This document shows, piece by piece, positions 23,252 to 34,329 of a DNA stretch of 64,000 nucleotides. The DNA is taken from positions 199,427,136 to 199,491,135 of the forward strand of contig NC_039362.1 in the NCBI RefSeq assembly GCF_003573695.1, given 5' to 3'. A model generated the notes under the pieces. That model saw nothing but the letters and a program-made list of their open reading frames with translations, was not told the origin of the DNA and made no database searches. This DNA is from Papaver somniferum (taxonomy: Eukaryota; Streptophyta; Magnoliopsida; Ranunculales; Papaveraceae). Position numbers and translations under genes: made by a program. Positions within the stretch are counted from its first letter, which is position 1; each line of letters starts with the position of its first letter.

Positions 23252-25836
23252 TGATGAGTGCTAAAAAGTGCATATTTCTATATATTTTTCTTGGCATTTA
23301 ACTCATCCTTTGTGCATTAATTCTACATTTTATCCCATATTCTGTATTTTCTTTGTTTTCAAGAATAAATATTTTTATTAATTAATTTTGCATTTTTAGG
23401 TAATAAATAAAGTTAGATGAATTGCGGAGCGGAAAAGAGAAGAAAAGTAGTGAAAAGCCGGGAGGAATTACGCAAGGAAGCCGCGAAGAATATTGTGCAC
23501 AAGACCAAAAGGTTAGAACTGGGCTTGAAGAGGAAGAATTGTTCTTAAAGAAGATATGGGCTTGGCATATCCAAGGCCCAAAACCCTCACCCAGATCCAT
23601 TTCCTATACCCATACTCGTTTCCCTTTCTAGCCGTCAGATTGGACACATCTAAATCTAATGGTCGCAACATCGCCAGTACATCAAAGTCTGAAGCTCCTG
23701 TCTAACACTACAGCACCTAACTCCATCTTGCGCCGTTAATTTCGTTGTATTATACAATCCAACGGTCACTATAAGCTCTTCACGTATAGCCGTTAGATCG
23801 ATCTATCAATTCCACATCCAACGGCTGAGCTTCGCAAATCATCAAACTTGTTGTACCCGATCAACACCCAAACACCAAATTCCCTATACCCGAACCAAAC
23901 ACACCTTACCCAAATTTCCCATCGACTTCTTCTTCTCTTTCCCCTCACCCCCGTCTGCAACTCCATCACCACCACGCCCTGCCACTGCCACAACCACCTT
24001 CTCCACCTGCCATAGCCACCATCACCAGTCTACAACAACCCATCTCCTTTCACATCATTTCCCTACCACTCTACCCACCTAATTCATCGATTTCCCCTCT
24101 TTTCTCTCTGAAACCCTAGATGAGAAAATCAATGAATTAGGTCGAGTTAGAGACGCAATTGGAAGGCATGGAGAGGAGCAGGAGAGTCAGAAGAAGAATG
24201 GGTCGACGTACAGAAGCCATTATCAAAGATTAGGTAAACTGAATTTCAATTTTCAGAAACCCTAATTTACTGTTTTGGGGGTTTTGCTTGTAAAGTGTAA
24301 TTGAGTATAAATATATGCTTTGGGATGTTGTAATAGGTATGCCTGGATTAGCCAGTGTGTCCAGAACTGTGAGTTCTGTAAAAAATTCCATTTTATGCTC
24401 TGTTTTTATCCTTTGTTCTTCACTGTTTTGCTATCCATGTTTTTCCATGTTATGTGTATTGTTCAGTTTCTCCATTTGATGTAATGTGTTGTTGCTATCC
24501 ATGTTATGTTTCATGTCTCCTGTTATGTTATGTTTCTGTAATATTTGTATCATGTTCTGTACTGTTTCTGTTGTGTATGTTCTGAATCCCAAATGCTAGG
24601 ACTAGATGAAATTATGAACCAGCTGAGATAGTCTTCATCATGTGCAGCTCATGTTCAGTGTTGCTAAGCCCTTAGACTAGTTGTGCTTTAATCAGACAAT
24701 TAGCACTTTGGTAATTATCTTAGCTGTGAGTAGAATATCCCTTAGGTTAATGGTGGATTCAACATCCTAGTGTTCTTTCATCACTCTTGTTTACTGTCTC
24801 CCTTCATTGCTGTTTTCTCAATAGTTCACTGTTAGTTTACTGTTATGTTTAGTGTTTAATGTTTAGTTCCTCAAATGTTAAATTTGTTCACTGTTAGTGG
24901 TGGAAGTTTAGGTTAGAATTCATGTAAATTGAGCTGATTGAGAAATGGAGGAATTTAGTGTCCACTGTTGCTTGTGATTGATTGTGCTGTTAAAAGACAG
25001 TCAATGCTAGGAGTAAAACAGTTGGACAAGCTTCTTCTCCTTCCATTCCATTTATGTATGCCCTGGAACATAGGCAGGCTAGAACCTCCACCTAGCTCCA
25101 TTAGGGACAAGGATTTAACCAAAAAAACAGCCACTGCCTAGCATCTTTCCTGTTCTTCTTTGTTATGTATCTGTTTTTGTGGCTTCTTATCACTGTTTTT
25201 ATAGCTGTTTTTATAACTGTTTTGTGCCCTGTTCTTCCTTTGCCTTTGGCCCTTGGCCATTTCCTTTGATTTATCACTGCTATGCCATTGTAAATTTGCA
25301 TACTTTTGCCCTGTGTTGCTTACATGTATATACCATTGTCACTTTTTCTTTGTACATGTCATTGTAAATGCCATCCTTGGCCCTGTGTGACTTAGTGCCC
25401 TGTCTGCCTAGAGCCTGCTTTACCTTGTCTGCTGCTGCTCCAAACAGTTAGCTTAGAACCAAAGGCTAAAAGCCCAGATTCATTACAAAGCCCAGTTCGG
25501 TCTTGGGTTAATCTAGAAGCCCATTGACACTCAAAGCCCAATGCACTTCAAAGGACAAGCCTAGTGCACTTCAAGACCAACTGAGCCCAAGCTCAGTTCA
25601 CTTCATTGTCAAACAAACCTATAATCCAAAGGTACCCTAAGCCCAAAGCCCAAAAGGCTTCATAGTTAACCAACAACAATTTAGGAGCCCAAAATAGCTA
25701 GAAAACTCCAAAACACTCCCAGTCTCTGTGGATCGACCCGTACTTGCACGAGCTACAACTGACGACCGTGCACTTGCGGTATTACTGTAGGCCCGTTTTT
25801 ATTGCGCTTAATTTTCACACATCTCCGGGCCCACCA
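23252..25836 (+). repeat. Athila-like LTR, full length (2585 bp)
   Basis: Begins tgatgagtgct after the polypurine tract and ends gggcccacca. Its first 150 bp also match 61113-61290, so the two LTRs are relatives. TATA box gtataaatat at about 24305. CAGTGTGTCCAGAAC about 50 bp further is shared by all three LTRs and may mark the transcribed R region. Confidence 0.9.
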
Positions 25837-25858
25837 AGTTTTTGGCGCCGCTGCCGGG

Positions 25859-26259
25859 TTTTTCTGCATTTGCGGTTTCCTCGTTAACAAAATTCTGGTG
25901 TATGTGTTATTTCTTTTCCCCATTATATTTTGTTATATAATTGAAAAAATATCACAGGTTGTGCGTTAAGATCAATCAATTAGAATATCCAACCTCGGGT
26001 TGTTGATTTACATTGATTGACACTTGAACATTGGTCTTTGGTACCGTTCAAGTTACACTTCTTATATCAATCAGGCTCATAGATTTCTATTTCCTGATTG
26101 CGGATTGAAATAAGAATTAGAGATATTAAACTCATTGACATACTTTATTCTAGATTGAGTCTGACTGTCTTGTTGATTCTCTAGAAAGTTTATTGGAGTA
26201 AGTCCTCTCAGATTGCCAAAGGAATTGTTGGGTGTGGTTATTAGACCCCCGCATTTTCA
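25859..26259 (+). repeat. copia-type LTR, right part (3' end)
   Basis: The last about 100 bp (gattctctagaaagt to gcattttca) match the end of the 5' LTR (11320-11416). The first 300 bp (tttttctgcatttgcgg onward) do not match the corresponding part of the 5' LTR, so this piece comes from a related but different LTR or a diverged segment. It ends the outer element. Confidence 0.7.
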
Positions 26260-26560
26260 GTATGTATATATTTTTTGATTTCAACTTTATTGATATTGAA
26301 AATATGAAATGCTTTATAATATGTTGAAGATAAAAAAATAACAAATATTCGATAAAATTAACATTTGTAATATTTCATTATGCTTTGAAAGTAAGTAGTC
26401 AAGATTCTAGCATACACGACGAGTCTTCAAAAATGAAGGAGAAGCTTCAATTGAAGATTAAATATATGATTAACGCGAAATATTTGTGTGGTTTGGTCCA
26501 AGTGGCGATTGAAACGCTCACCTGGAATCATATTGATTTAAAGTCCTTAAACTACTCTTA

Positions 26561-27441
26561 GAGAAAGGGCTATGGAATGAGTGTTTTTAATACTCATTCA
26601 CTGCCAAATTGAGTGAAAGGTTGAGTGAAACAGTGTTATGTGACCGTGGGATTCTAAAAAAGCAGACTAAACGGCTGATGTTTATCCGTTTGGAGAGAAA
26701 AATCCTCCCCAATATGCTTAACATATGCCTCCTCATGGTTTTTTCTTTTCTTTTTTTAATAATAAAACCTAATTGTGGGTCCCGTATCTAAGTGTTTTAA
26801 ATTAGTAAAACTCTGAAAATAGGTTTGGGAGGCAGATTTTCATCCGCTCAATGTGGTTTTTTTCCAAACGGAAGATTTTTAGCCGCTTAGTGTACACTTT
26901 CAACCACTCATTCATTCCAATGAGTGTATGAGTGATTATTTATGAATGGGTAGGTATTCTCACTCCATAATAACACATAATTTGCAGGGCCGTCTTACAC
27001 GTTCGAGGTGCCCTAGGCGAACGTGAAATTTGGGCTTTTTACGGGTCACCAAATGACAGTGAAAGTTAAAATTTAAGATTATAGGAAGATAGATTTTACA
27101 TATTTAACATGATAACTTGAATTAGGCTATGCGATCGTAGGCGACAACAAAAATTTCAGCCATTTTAATTAGATTTTGGGTTATAAGCTGAAAATTTGGC
27201 ACAAAATAACCACAAAACGGGTTGGTGTTCTCAAAAACTAAGATTTTATGACACAACATTTTACTAACACTTATATATATTACATATTGATTACTGTTAG
27301 AAAAAAGATTTTTTTGGCCCCCAACAATTTGGGGCACTAAGTGACCGCGTAGTCTGCCTAGCCCCTAAGATGACCCTGCTAATTTGAACAAATCGAGTGA
27401 TACTCATTCATATTGAATGAGAACACCCACTCCATAGCCCT
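26561..27441. mobile_element. hAT-like non-autonomous DNA element, interrupted
   Basis: The ends are inverted repeats: AGGGCTATGGAATGAGTGTT (26566) against the reverse complement of the right end, AGGGCTATGGAGTGGGTGTT. Exact 8 bp direct repeats TACTCTTA flank it (26553-26560 and 27442-27449), the hAT target-duplication length. It has no transposase. Another element is inserted at 26985. Confidence 0.75.
26985..27378. mobile_element. hAT-like MITE nested in the preceding element
   Basis: 394 bp, starting CAGGGCCGTCTTA and ending TAAGATGACCCTG (inverted ends). Flanks ataatttg and ctaatttg agree at 7 of 8 bases. The CAGGG terminus and 8 bp duplication are typical of hAT elements. No coding capacity. 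Confidence 0.75.
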
Positions 27442-27449
27442 TACTCTTA

Positions 27450-29388
27450 TAAGATTAATCCAGATATTGGTAGAAATAACTGTAAGCAATTGATGATGAA
27501 GAGAGAGATTGTACGTGATTTGTTTTGTTCTGATTACTATTTATTACAAAAGATTATGGAATTTCTAAAAGTTGGCAACGAATAAAATAGGCAGAATCTA
27601 GAACTTCAAGGGATGTTTCTAAAATACTTAAATATAAAAAGGAATGAAATCATCGAGCGTCAAAGAAAAAGAAAAAGAAAAAGAAAAAAAAGCACAATAT
27701 CCATAATTAAAACAAAATACATTGAATAAAAAATTACGACATTAGTAAGATTGGGCAATACATATGATGTCCCATGGAAACCTGTCTGCTCTTCAATTTC
27801 GATCTGAAACTTATCTAAGTTTGACGAATTTCGTGTTTCTATTCTTAAGCAAACAATGTTAATAACGGGGAAGCATGTAGTTATTCCTGAGCATAGAGTT
27901 GATACTCTAGTAAGATTAAGACTTTTTTTGCTATACCTTGTAAGTTATCATGTCTGCACATATATAAAATAAATGTGTTCGTCGAGGATATAGTTTCTTT
28001 CAATCTCATATCAAAGTTTTTGTACATCAAGTATTTCGCGATCATACGTTTTATGGTCATCGTTTTAGTTATCTCTTATATGAGTATCCATTTGATCTAA
28101 TAAGTTTAACATTCTCTGGATTTTATTTATGAGACCCTGTCGTTTTTAATAATGGTAAAATATCGAAAACTTTGTTTTAAATATTAATTTATCAGCGAGT
28201 ACCCATAAAAATCTATTGATGAAAGGATCATGTTATATTTTGGATCCTGTTGCTATTTCAATTCATTCCATATCTCAAAACTTAACATTCCATGCTTCCC
28301 AAGAAAGACAATCTTTTATCTTGATTGGTCGCTCCTTTGTGTTCCTCTTCTTAAGAATCCTCGTATAGATTCTATGTTTTTCAACCAAGAGATCAAAAAC
28401 TAGGTTTCACGAAATGGTGTCTCATGGAGATTATTAACATAATCATAAACCCTAACATAACTTAATTATATCTTAGATGAATTACTTAAATAATGAATTT
28501 TGAGAAGCCGCATAAATGTTGGTACCTTAGATTTCCGTCAACACAGACACGAGGAAAGAAAGAAGGAAGGACGAATAGAAGATGAAAATAAAGGGGATTG
28601 ACCGAAGAAACAAGGAAAAATAATATCGTGATATGGATTTTACTTAAAAAGTGTGTGGGATAATAGTTTGTTTGGATTCCACCAGATAAGTTACTTTCGA
28701 ATTTCAAAAAACAAAAAAGTTAGTTTGTGAACACAATTTTAGAATGATTTTTAGAAGAAAAAAAGTTTACTTTTATAAAGAAAATGTTTTTGTTTATGGA
28801 TTCTGAGACTGACTTATTCTTCTAGTATTCAAACAAGCTCTAAGAATTTAGAAAATCAGAAGTTAAGTTTTATGACATAATTTAAAAATGACTTCTGATG
28901 GAAAATATGAAATCAATTTTCTATCAAGCAAAATCATTTTGCTTCTGAATTATGGGATTAACTTCTTCTTCCGGAGAAACACTTGTACTTCTCATAATTT
29001 TTAATTGTAAAGTGAATGAGCCAAGTTGAACTCGTATAAAAGACCAAATTACACTAGACAGTAAATTAACTTGGTTCAGGTAAAGTATTTTTTTGGTGGA
29101 ATGAGAATCTTTAAACATTGTGGATGCTCCAATACCCTAAAAAAAATGACTGTTTTGGCATCCAACATCGTGGATGCTCTACTACCATACAGATGCAATA
29201 CTTTGCGGTATTTTGAATAAGGGAATGTAAGTTGTGTAATTTCACCATTTGAAAGACAACGAGAAATTTAAAACCTCTTTGATCAATCTGATATTTTGAA
29301 TTAAAGTCCTCATTGACGAGAGAAAAAAGTTTGAAAAAACAACCTGAATTCTCACAACATTCCCAACTAAAAATAAGCCCAATGGTAA
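27450..29388. other. intergenic, no gene seen
   Basis: AT-rich. Contains a short (AAAGA)n run at 27660-27690 and nothing else I can name. Confidence 0.5.
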
Positions 29389-30387
29389 GGGGGTGCGTTC
29401 GGCTGACAGAGCCTTGTCTCACAGGGTAACAACGATCGTTGAATCCTGATATTTGGACGGTTGAAATTATTTTATAATGATCGGGTTTGTCGGGTTTTCC
29501 CATCCGTGACCCATTCTAACTTCGATATTTTCTAGATCCTCTTTTCTTTTTTTATGGTAGTAACGATTCATTCAAGTTCCTCTTCACTTCCCTCTGAGAT
29601 AATTAATTCTAGAAGAGAGTTTGATTATCCTTTTCGAAGAACACTACCGTGATGGTTTTTTGTTTTTCTTATGAGCAGTTTGATCAATCAAGGAGTATTA
29701 TTGCTTGATCAAACTTGGAGCATTAAAAATTCTATTAATTATAAGAAAGTTTCAGACGCAAATCCTACAATCAAATCAAAACCCATGTTTAAAACATGAT
29801 GATTAAACAAAATCCAGTTTCTCTAAAGTTTTACTATTGATTTTTGAAGTTTTTGTTACAGAGGTTTTCATAGGACAATTTATGATACACCAGCAAAAAA
29901 ACATAGATCAAAAAATTGAGCGTTACACTAAAGATTCATGTAAGATATGTTGGCATTTTCATATGACTCAATCTCTAGAGGTAAGATCTGGTGGTTTTAA
30001 TTTCTTTTGTTGGATTACTTCTACAAATTCATCATCATCTTCTCAATGACCTGAATGTGTTCTTCAAAGTCAATATTACTTTTGAGATTTGATCTAGTAT
30101 TATGTTTACAGGATTCATGCTTCTGGAATTAATCTTGATTCAATTTTTAAGTCATTTAATCGGAAACAACAATATCAATTTCTTCTGAATTGAGACTTCT
30201 CTAGCAAATGATTAAAAAAACGATGACAGAGAAAGAAATCGTACAATTTTTTTCACGTGGGTCATGGGAAACTCGGATTACCCAAATAATTACAAAATAA
30301 TCTCGTCCATTTAGACACCAGGATCCAACGACCATCGTTACCCTGTGAGACTCTGTGAGATAAAGCCCTGTCACTCGAACGAGCCCC
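29389..30387. mobile_element. PIF/Harbinger-like non-autonomous element
   Basis: 999 bp between TAA direct repeats (29386-29388 and 30388-30390). Left end GGGGGTGCGTTCGGCTGACAG; reverse complement of right end GGGGCTCGTTCGAGTGACAG. Similarity of the arms continues about 80 bp, including CTCACAGGGTAACNA and CGTTGNATCCTG. TAA duplication and GGGG-starting ends fit PIF/Harbinger. No transposase. Confidence 0.8.
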
Positions 30388-30390
30388 TAA

Positions 30391-31046
30391 CTCTTTAAAA
30401 GTAACTTATTGAAACCAATTTAGATGAGAGTCTCATTTGAAGATGAGTTTTTTAACTTCTTTGATGATGTTGATCATATATGGTACACCACGTCTTCTCT
30501 TCGTTGTCAATGTGTTGTTACTTTCAAACAAAATCACTCAAGCAATTGCAAATAGAAGCAAAGATCAAATTGAAAAGATGAAAGTATCACTTTTTGCAAG
30601 CAGGGGAATAAAACATTCAATTTGGTCTTTCCATTTGCAATTGCTTGCTTCCTAGTGAACACCATTTATCCAATCTTTGATTTTCTAGACAAAAAAAGTT
30701 GATTTAACAGAAATTATGAATTATTTAGTATTATTTACATAATTTAGGCCACTTTCCTCGTGTACAATCTACACTGTTATACAAATCCATGAGATTTAAC
30801 TCTTAGCGCATGTTTAACAAAAGCCTTTAAGAATTATCCCAAAACATGTACTGTAAACCATAAGAAACCCCCATTTCCAAAGCATCACCAATACGCTCCT
30901 ATGCTGCTATCAAAAATTAATCCCAATTCCCAAGAAACCTAAAACATCAAAATCTAAAATTGCATTGACACCACATAACCCCCAATCACATAAAGTGCGT
31001 GATAGACCCAAAAAATATTTGAAAACCACACTATAAATATCAACTA
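30391..31046. other. intergenic, no gene seen
   Basis: No supported feature between the Harbinger-like element and the Stowaway-like MITE. Confidence 0.5.
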
Positions 31047-31358
31047 TTTCCTCCGTTACTTTTTAATAGGCCAGTTTCTTTTTTTTGAGAAAATTAAGGA
31101 AATTAAGAGAACTAATTATTGAAAGTGGTCCTCTAGACACTTGTCAATAAAAGAAGTGAAGTGAAATGGTCCCCATGACACTTGTCAGACAAAGAAATAA
31201 ATGAAATGGTCCACATAACACTTGTCATCAAAAGAAGTTAAAAGAAAAGTGGTCCCAAAAAATTAAAGTAAAATTTGAGTTTCCCAATTAGAAAATTGGC
31301 ATATTTTTTTGAAATATTTATTTATAAAAACTGGCCTATTAAAAAATAATGGAGGGAA
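31047..31358. mobile_element. Stowaway-like MITE
   Basis: 312 bp with TA on each side and inverted ends TTTCCTCCGTTACTTTTT and (reverse complement) TTCCCTCCATTATTTTTT, both continuing AATAGGCCAGTTT. CTCCGT-type ends and TA targets define Stowaway (Tc1/Mariner). The interior holds about three 41 bp tandem units (starts 31127, 31168, 31208, partial at 31251) with GGTCC and ACACTTGTCA. Confidence 0.85.
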
Positions 31359-31399
31359 TATTAAGTCAGTTAGACATCCCTAAGACAAAAACAATAAGA

Positions 31400-31992
31400 G
31401 GTGTATCCAAATACCTTATGGTTTCCCAAGTTCTTCTAGTGTTGGCTTCTTTAAGGCTTCTTTGGACATTTTCGAACTAATTCGCAAGTGGATTGGTCTC
31501 CCCGTAACAGTGCCATCACATGTGAACAAAAAATGAGACACATCAAATTTACATTGACGATTTTCTAGAGTCGTTGGGTATACATCCCTCGACATGGACG
31601 ACTCTTTCTCTATGTTGTGACATACATCCAATTCATGGGAGAATTTAAGATAATCTTACCATCAACACAATCATCTTTGTTGCTTGAACTTTCACCAACA
31701 TCACTTCTAAAAATCCTAAATTTCCTCTAAAACCTCCTCTTCTTCTTCTCAACTCAAACAACAATAACAAAAAAAAAAATTGATTCTAAAATCTGAGTTT
31801 AATCTAACATAATCTAACCACACTAATTAACTTAACTTAACTTAATTAAATTTTAATACTAATCATTCAGGGACAGTTTAGCCATCTAAAAATATTTTGG
31901 TTAAGGGGTGACTCAATTTGAGTTTTAATGACCTTTTTTGTCCTCTAGTGGGAGCCCCCTAATTGTTTTTTGGGGGCCCCAATTATACTAGG
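31400..31992 (-). mobile_element. DNA-transposon end, same family as 47081-47837
   Basis: Read on the minus strand from 31992: CTAGTATAATTGGGGCC, then AGAGGACAAAAAAGGTCA, a TCACCCCTTA, and later GATTAGTNTTAAAATTTAATTA. The same ordered words occur on the plus strand at 47081-47250. The inner part carries GTCGTT/GACGACTC words. The left limit is unclear. The right end lies about 130 bp upstream of the BMS1-like start codon. Confidence 0.6.
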
Positions 31993-32123
31993 TTATTAAA
32001 GTAGGGCACCGCATTATCAGTTCTCACTTCCTTCAGTCTCAACCACGGGGACACAGATTCCACCGAGTTAAAATAGAAAAACCTCTGGGCAAATTAGTTC
32101 TGCTGGTGTAATCTAGGGTTGAG

Positions 32124-34286
32124 ATGGGGATCGATTCTTCTTCTTTTAGTTCAATTAGTAATCGGTACGAGGGTAGATTTGTTCGTCATAGGGATTATAA
32201 TAACAGTTTGATAATTTATGACAAAAAGAGTGATGACAGTCGAAACGCACAGTCACAAGCAGCAACCACTGATCAAAAAGAGGTACAATTGCAACATGAT
32301 CTCGAAGAAGAAGAACCAGTTCCATACGTTGTTCTAGTTCAAGGACCTCCCAAGGTATTATTATTTTCTTTGCTTTTAATCTAAATTGAGGTTTATGTTT
32401 TGTTTATAATTTTGTCGATTATCTTATTTCTAATCAATTACGAGGTTATGACCCTTTTTAATACACGGTTGTAGGTTGGGAAATCCATGCTGATTAAATC
32501 TCTAGTGAAGTTTTTCACTATGCACCATCTAGATAACGTTCGAGGCCCTATTACTGTGGTATCAGGTACTTGTTGTTTGCATTATGTGGTCTTAGTTGTT
32601 CTAAACCCTTCATGCCCATGTGATAATCTTGTTTTGTTGTATTTTTGATAGGTAAGCATAGGCGGCTGCAGTTTGTGGAGTGCCCAAATGATGTTAATGG
32701 CATGATAGATGCTGCAAAATACGCTGATTTGGTGTTATTTTGTATTGATGCAAGTTATGGGTTTGAAATGGTAAGTGACAATAGAAAGTTTGTGTTGATT
32801 TTGTTTTAATTAGTACAAGAATGACTGTTCTGATTCCTGCCTTACTGGATTTACAGTTTATACCAGAAACATGTTTCATGCACATGATTAATTGTGAAAA
32901 AGCTTTCTAATGTGCCATCATGAACTTTCTTGTACAACCTTTTGAATTTATTCCAATGACACTGCCCTGGGCTTTTCTTTGACTAGGGGAAAATCATTAC
33001 CAAGTTTAGAGTGTCTCTATTCCTCACATGTATAACAACGATATGGGTATGAGTATTAGTACTGGTTCTTCGACGATATCAGAGGCCAAGTGTGCATACA
33101 TCATCCACTAAGTTAGACATACATAACCACTACACATGAGTTACATTTTGATCAAATAAGCATGACACGCTATACTTTGAAAAAATAAACAATCATGTGT
33201 CTTCTTCTTCTCGTTCATTCCCGCTTCTTTTATCATTTCATGCTTTATAGAAAAAGTTGCAGAAATGTTAAAATTTTATGCTGCTGTGTTGGGAACGAGT
33301 ACCAGAGTAGAGTTCATACGTGTCCCTACGGGGTAATTCTTTTAACAGCAAAATGTAGTCCACTCGTCGTTACACAGCTTCTCACATATCTATTATGATA
33401 TATGATGTTCACCCGTAATTTTCCTCTTCTTTTAATGTATAGCGGCATGATACAACTGCACTGCGTCGACAATTATTCACCGATACAGGAAACAAGGCGA
33501 ATTGGAATTTGTGATTGTATTTGTATGCCTGCTGTGTGATGCCTAAGAACAAGTCACAGACTCTCAGTCTCTGTTCATTTTCAAAAGAATGCAGATAAAA
33601 TATTTTAGTTATTATGTCTTCAAAGATGTTCATTTTGAAAATATGGTGGTTTTGAGGCCTTTCTTTCTTCTTGCAAAATGCCTTTATTGATTTCAGGAAA
33701 CATTTGAGTTCTTTAACCTTCTACAAGTTCACGGCTTTCCAAATGTTATTGGTGTCCTCTCACATCTTGATAAGATCAAATGTGATGGACAACTAAAGGT
33801 AACCAAGCAGCGCCTCAGTCGTCAGTTCCGGAACGAAATATACGGCGGAGCAGAACTATTCTACTTATCACGTCTTGACAATGGAATGTAAGTTTTTGTT
33901 TAGATTACTAGGGTCATATGATTCATGCATTTAATGTATATTGTTTGCTAATTTTTAATTTAATGGACTTATTAGTAGAAAAAAATCTGCAAGTCTCAAT
34001 TAAGGATTGCCGCTTATCCATTGTTGTTTCTTATTCGTTTATAATTAACAGGTACATGGACGATGAAATTCACAATCTAGCAATGTTCATATCAGTTATG
34101 AAATTCAATCCTTTGTCCTGGCAAACTGCACATCCTTATGTGCTAGTCGATCATTTTGAAGATGTTACTTCTCCAGAAAGAGTGCAGATTGACAATACAT
34201 GTGATAGAAACATAGTTATGTACGGTTATCTCCGAGGCAGTAATTTTAAGAGAGGAACTAAGGTACTTTCTCTAGCTAGGTTGTTT

Positions 34287-34329
<43 letters not shown>

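Larger units (their letters stand above)
17521..25858 (+). mobile_element. Athila-like gypsy block nested in the copia 3' LTR
   Basis: A truncated LTR (17521-19465), an Asp-tRNA-type primer site (19472-19488), an internal region with one 526-codon frame, a polypurine tract (23238-23250), a full LTR (23252-25836) and a second, cut-off primer site (25843-25858). No protease, reverse transcriptase or integrase, so non-autonomous. Neither end is a normal LTR end, so it was not left by a simple insertion. LTRs are nearly identical over their shared length, implying a recent element or gene conversion. Confidence 0.8.
9395..26259 (+). mobile_element. non-autonomous copia-type LTR element (gag only), with nested insertion
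   Basis: 5' LTR at 9395-11416, primer-binding site at 11419-11430, gag remnants, an extra small ORF, purine tracts up to 15804, and 3' LTR at 15805-17520 continuing at 25859-26259 after a nested gypsy block. Flanking 5-mers are gaatg (9390-9394) and gtatg (26260-26264), 4 of 5 matching, which supports these outer ends as the original insertion. No protease, integrase or reverse transcriptase was found. Long LTRs, the Met-tRNA site, gag coiled coil and knuckle, and repeated AAGGGGGAG tracts fit the SIRE/Maximus group, reduced to gag (TR-GAG type). Confidence 0.8.

Noticed and set aside
31416..31631. 71-codon minus-strand frame
   Set aside because: Inside a DNA-transposon relic; too short and no conserved motif, though it could be a transposase scrap.
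33918..34289. 123-codon frame as its own gene
   Set aside because: Contains exon 5 of the BMS1-like gene plus intron sequence.
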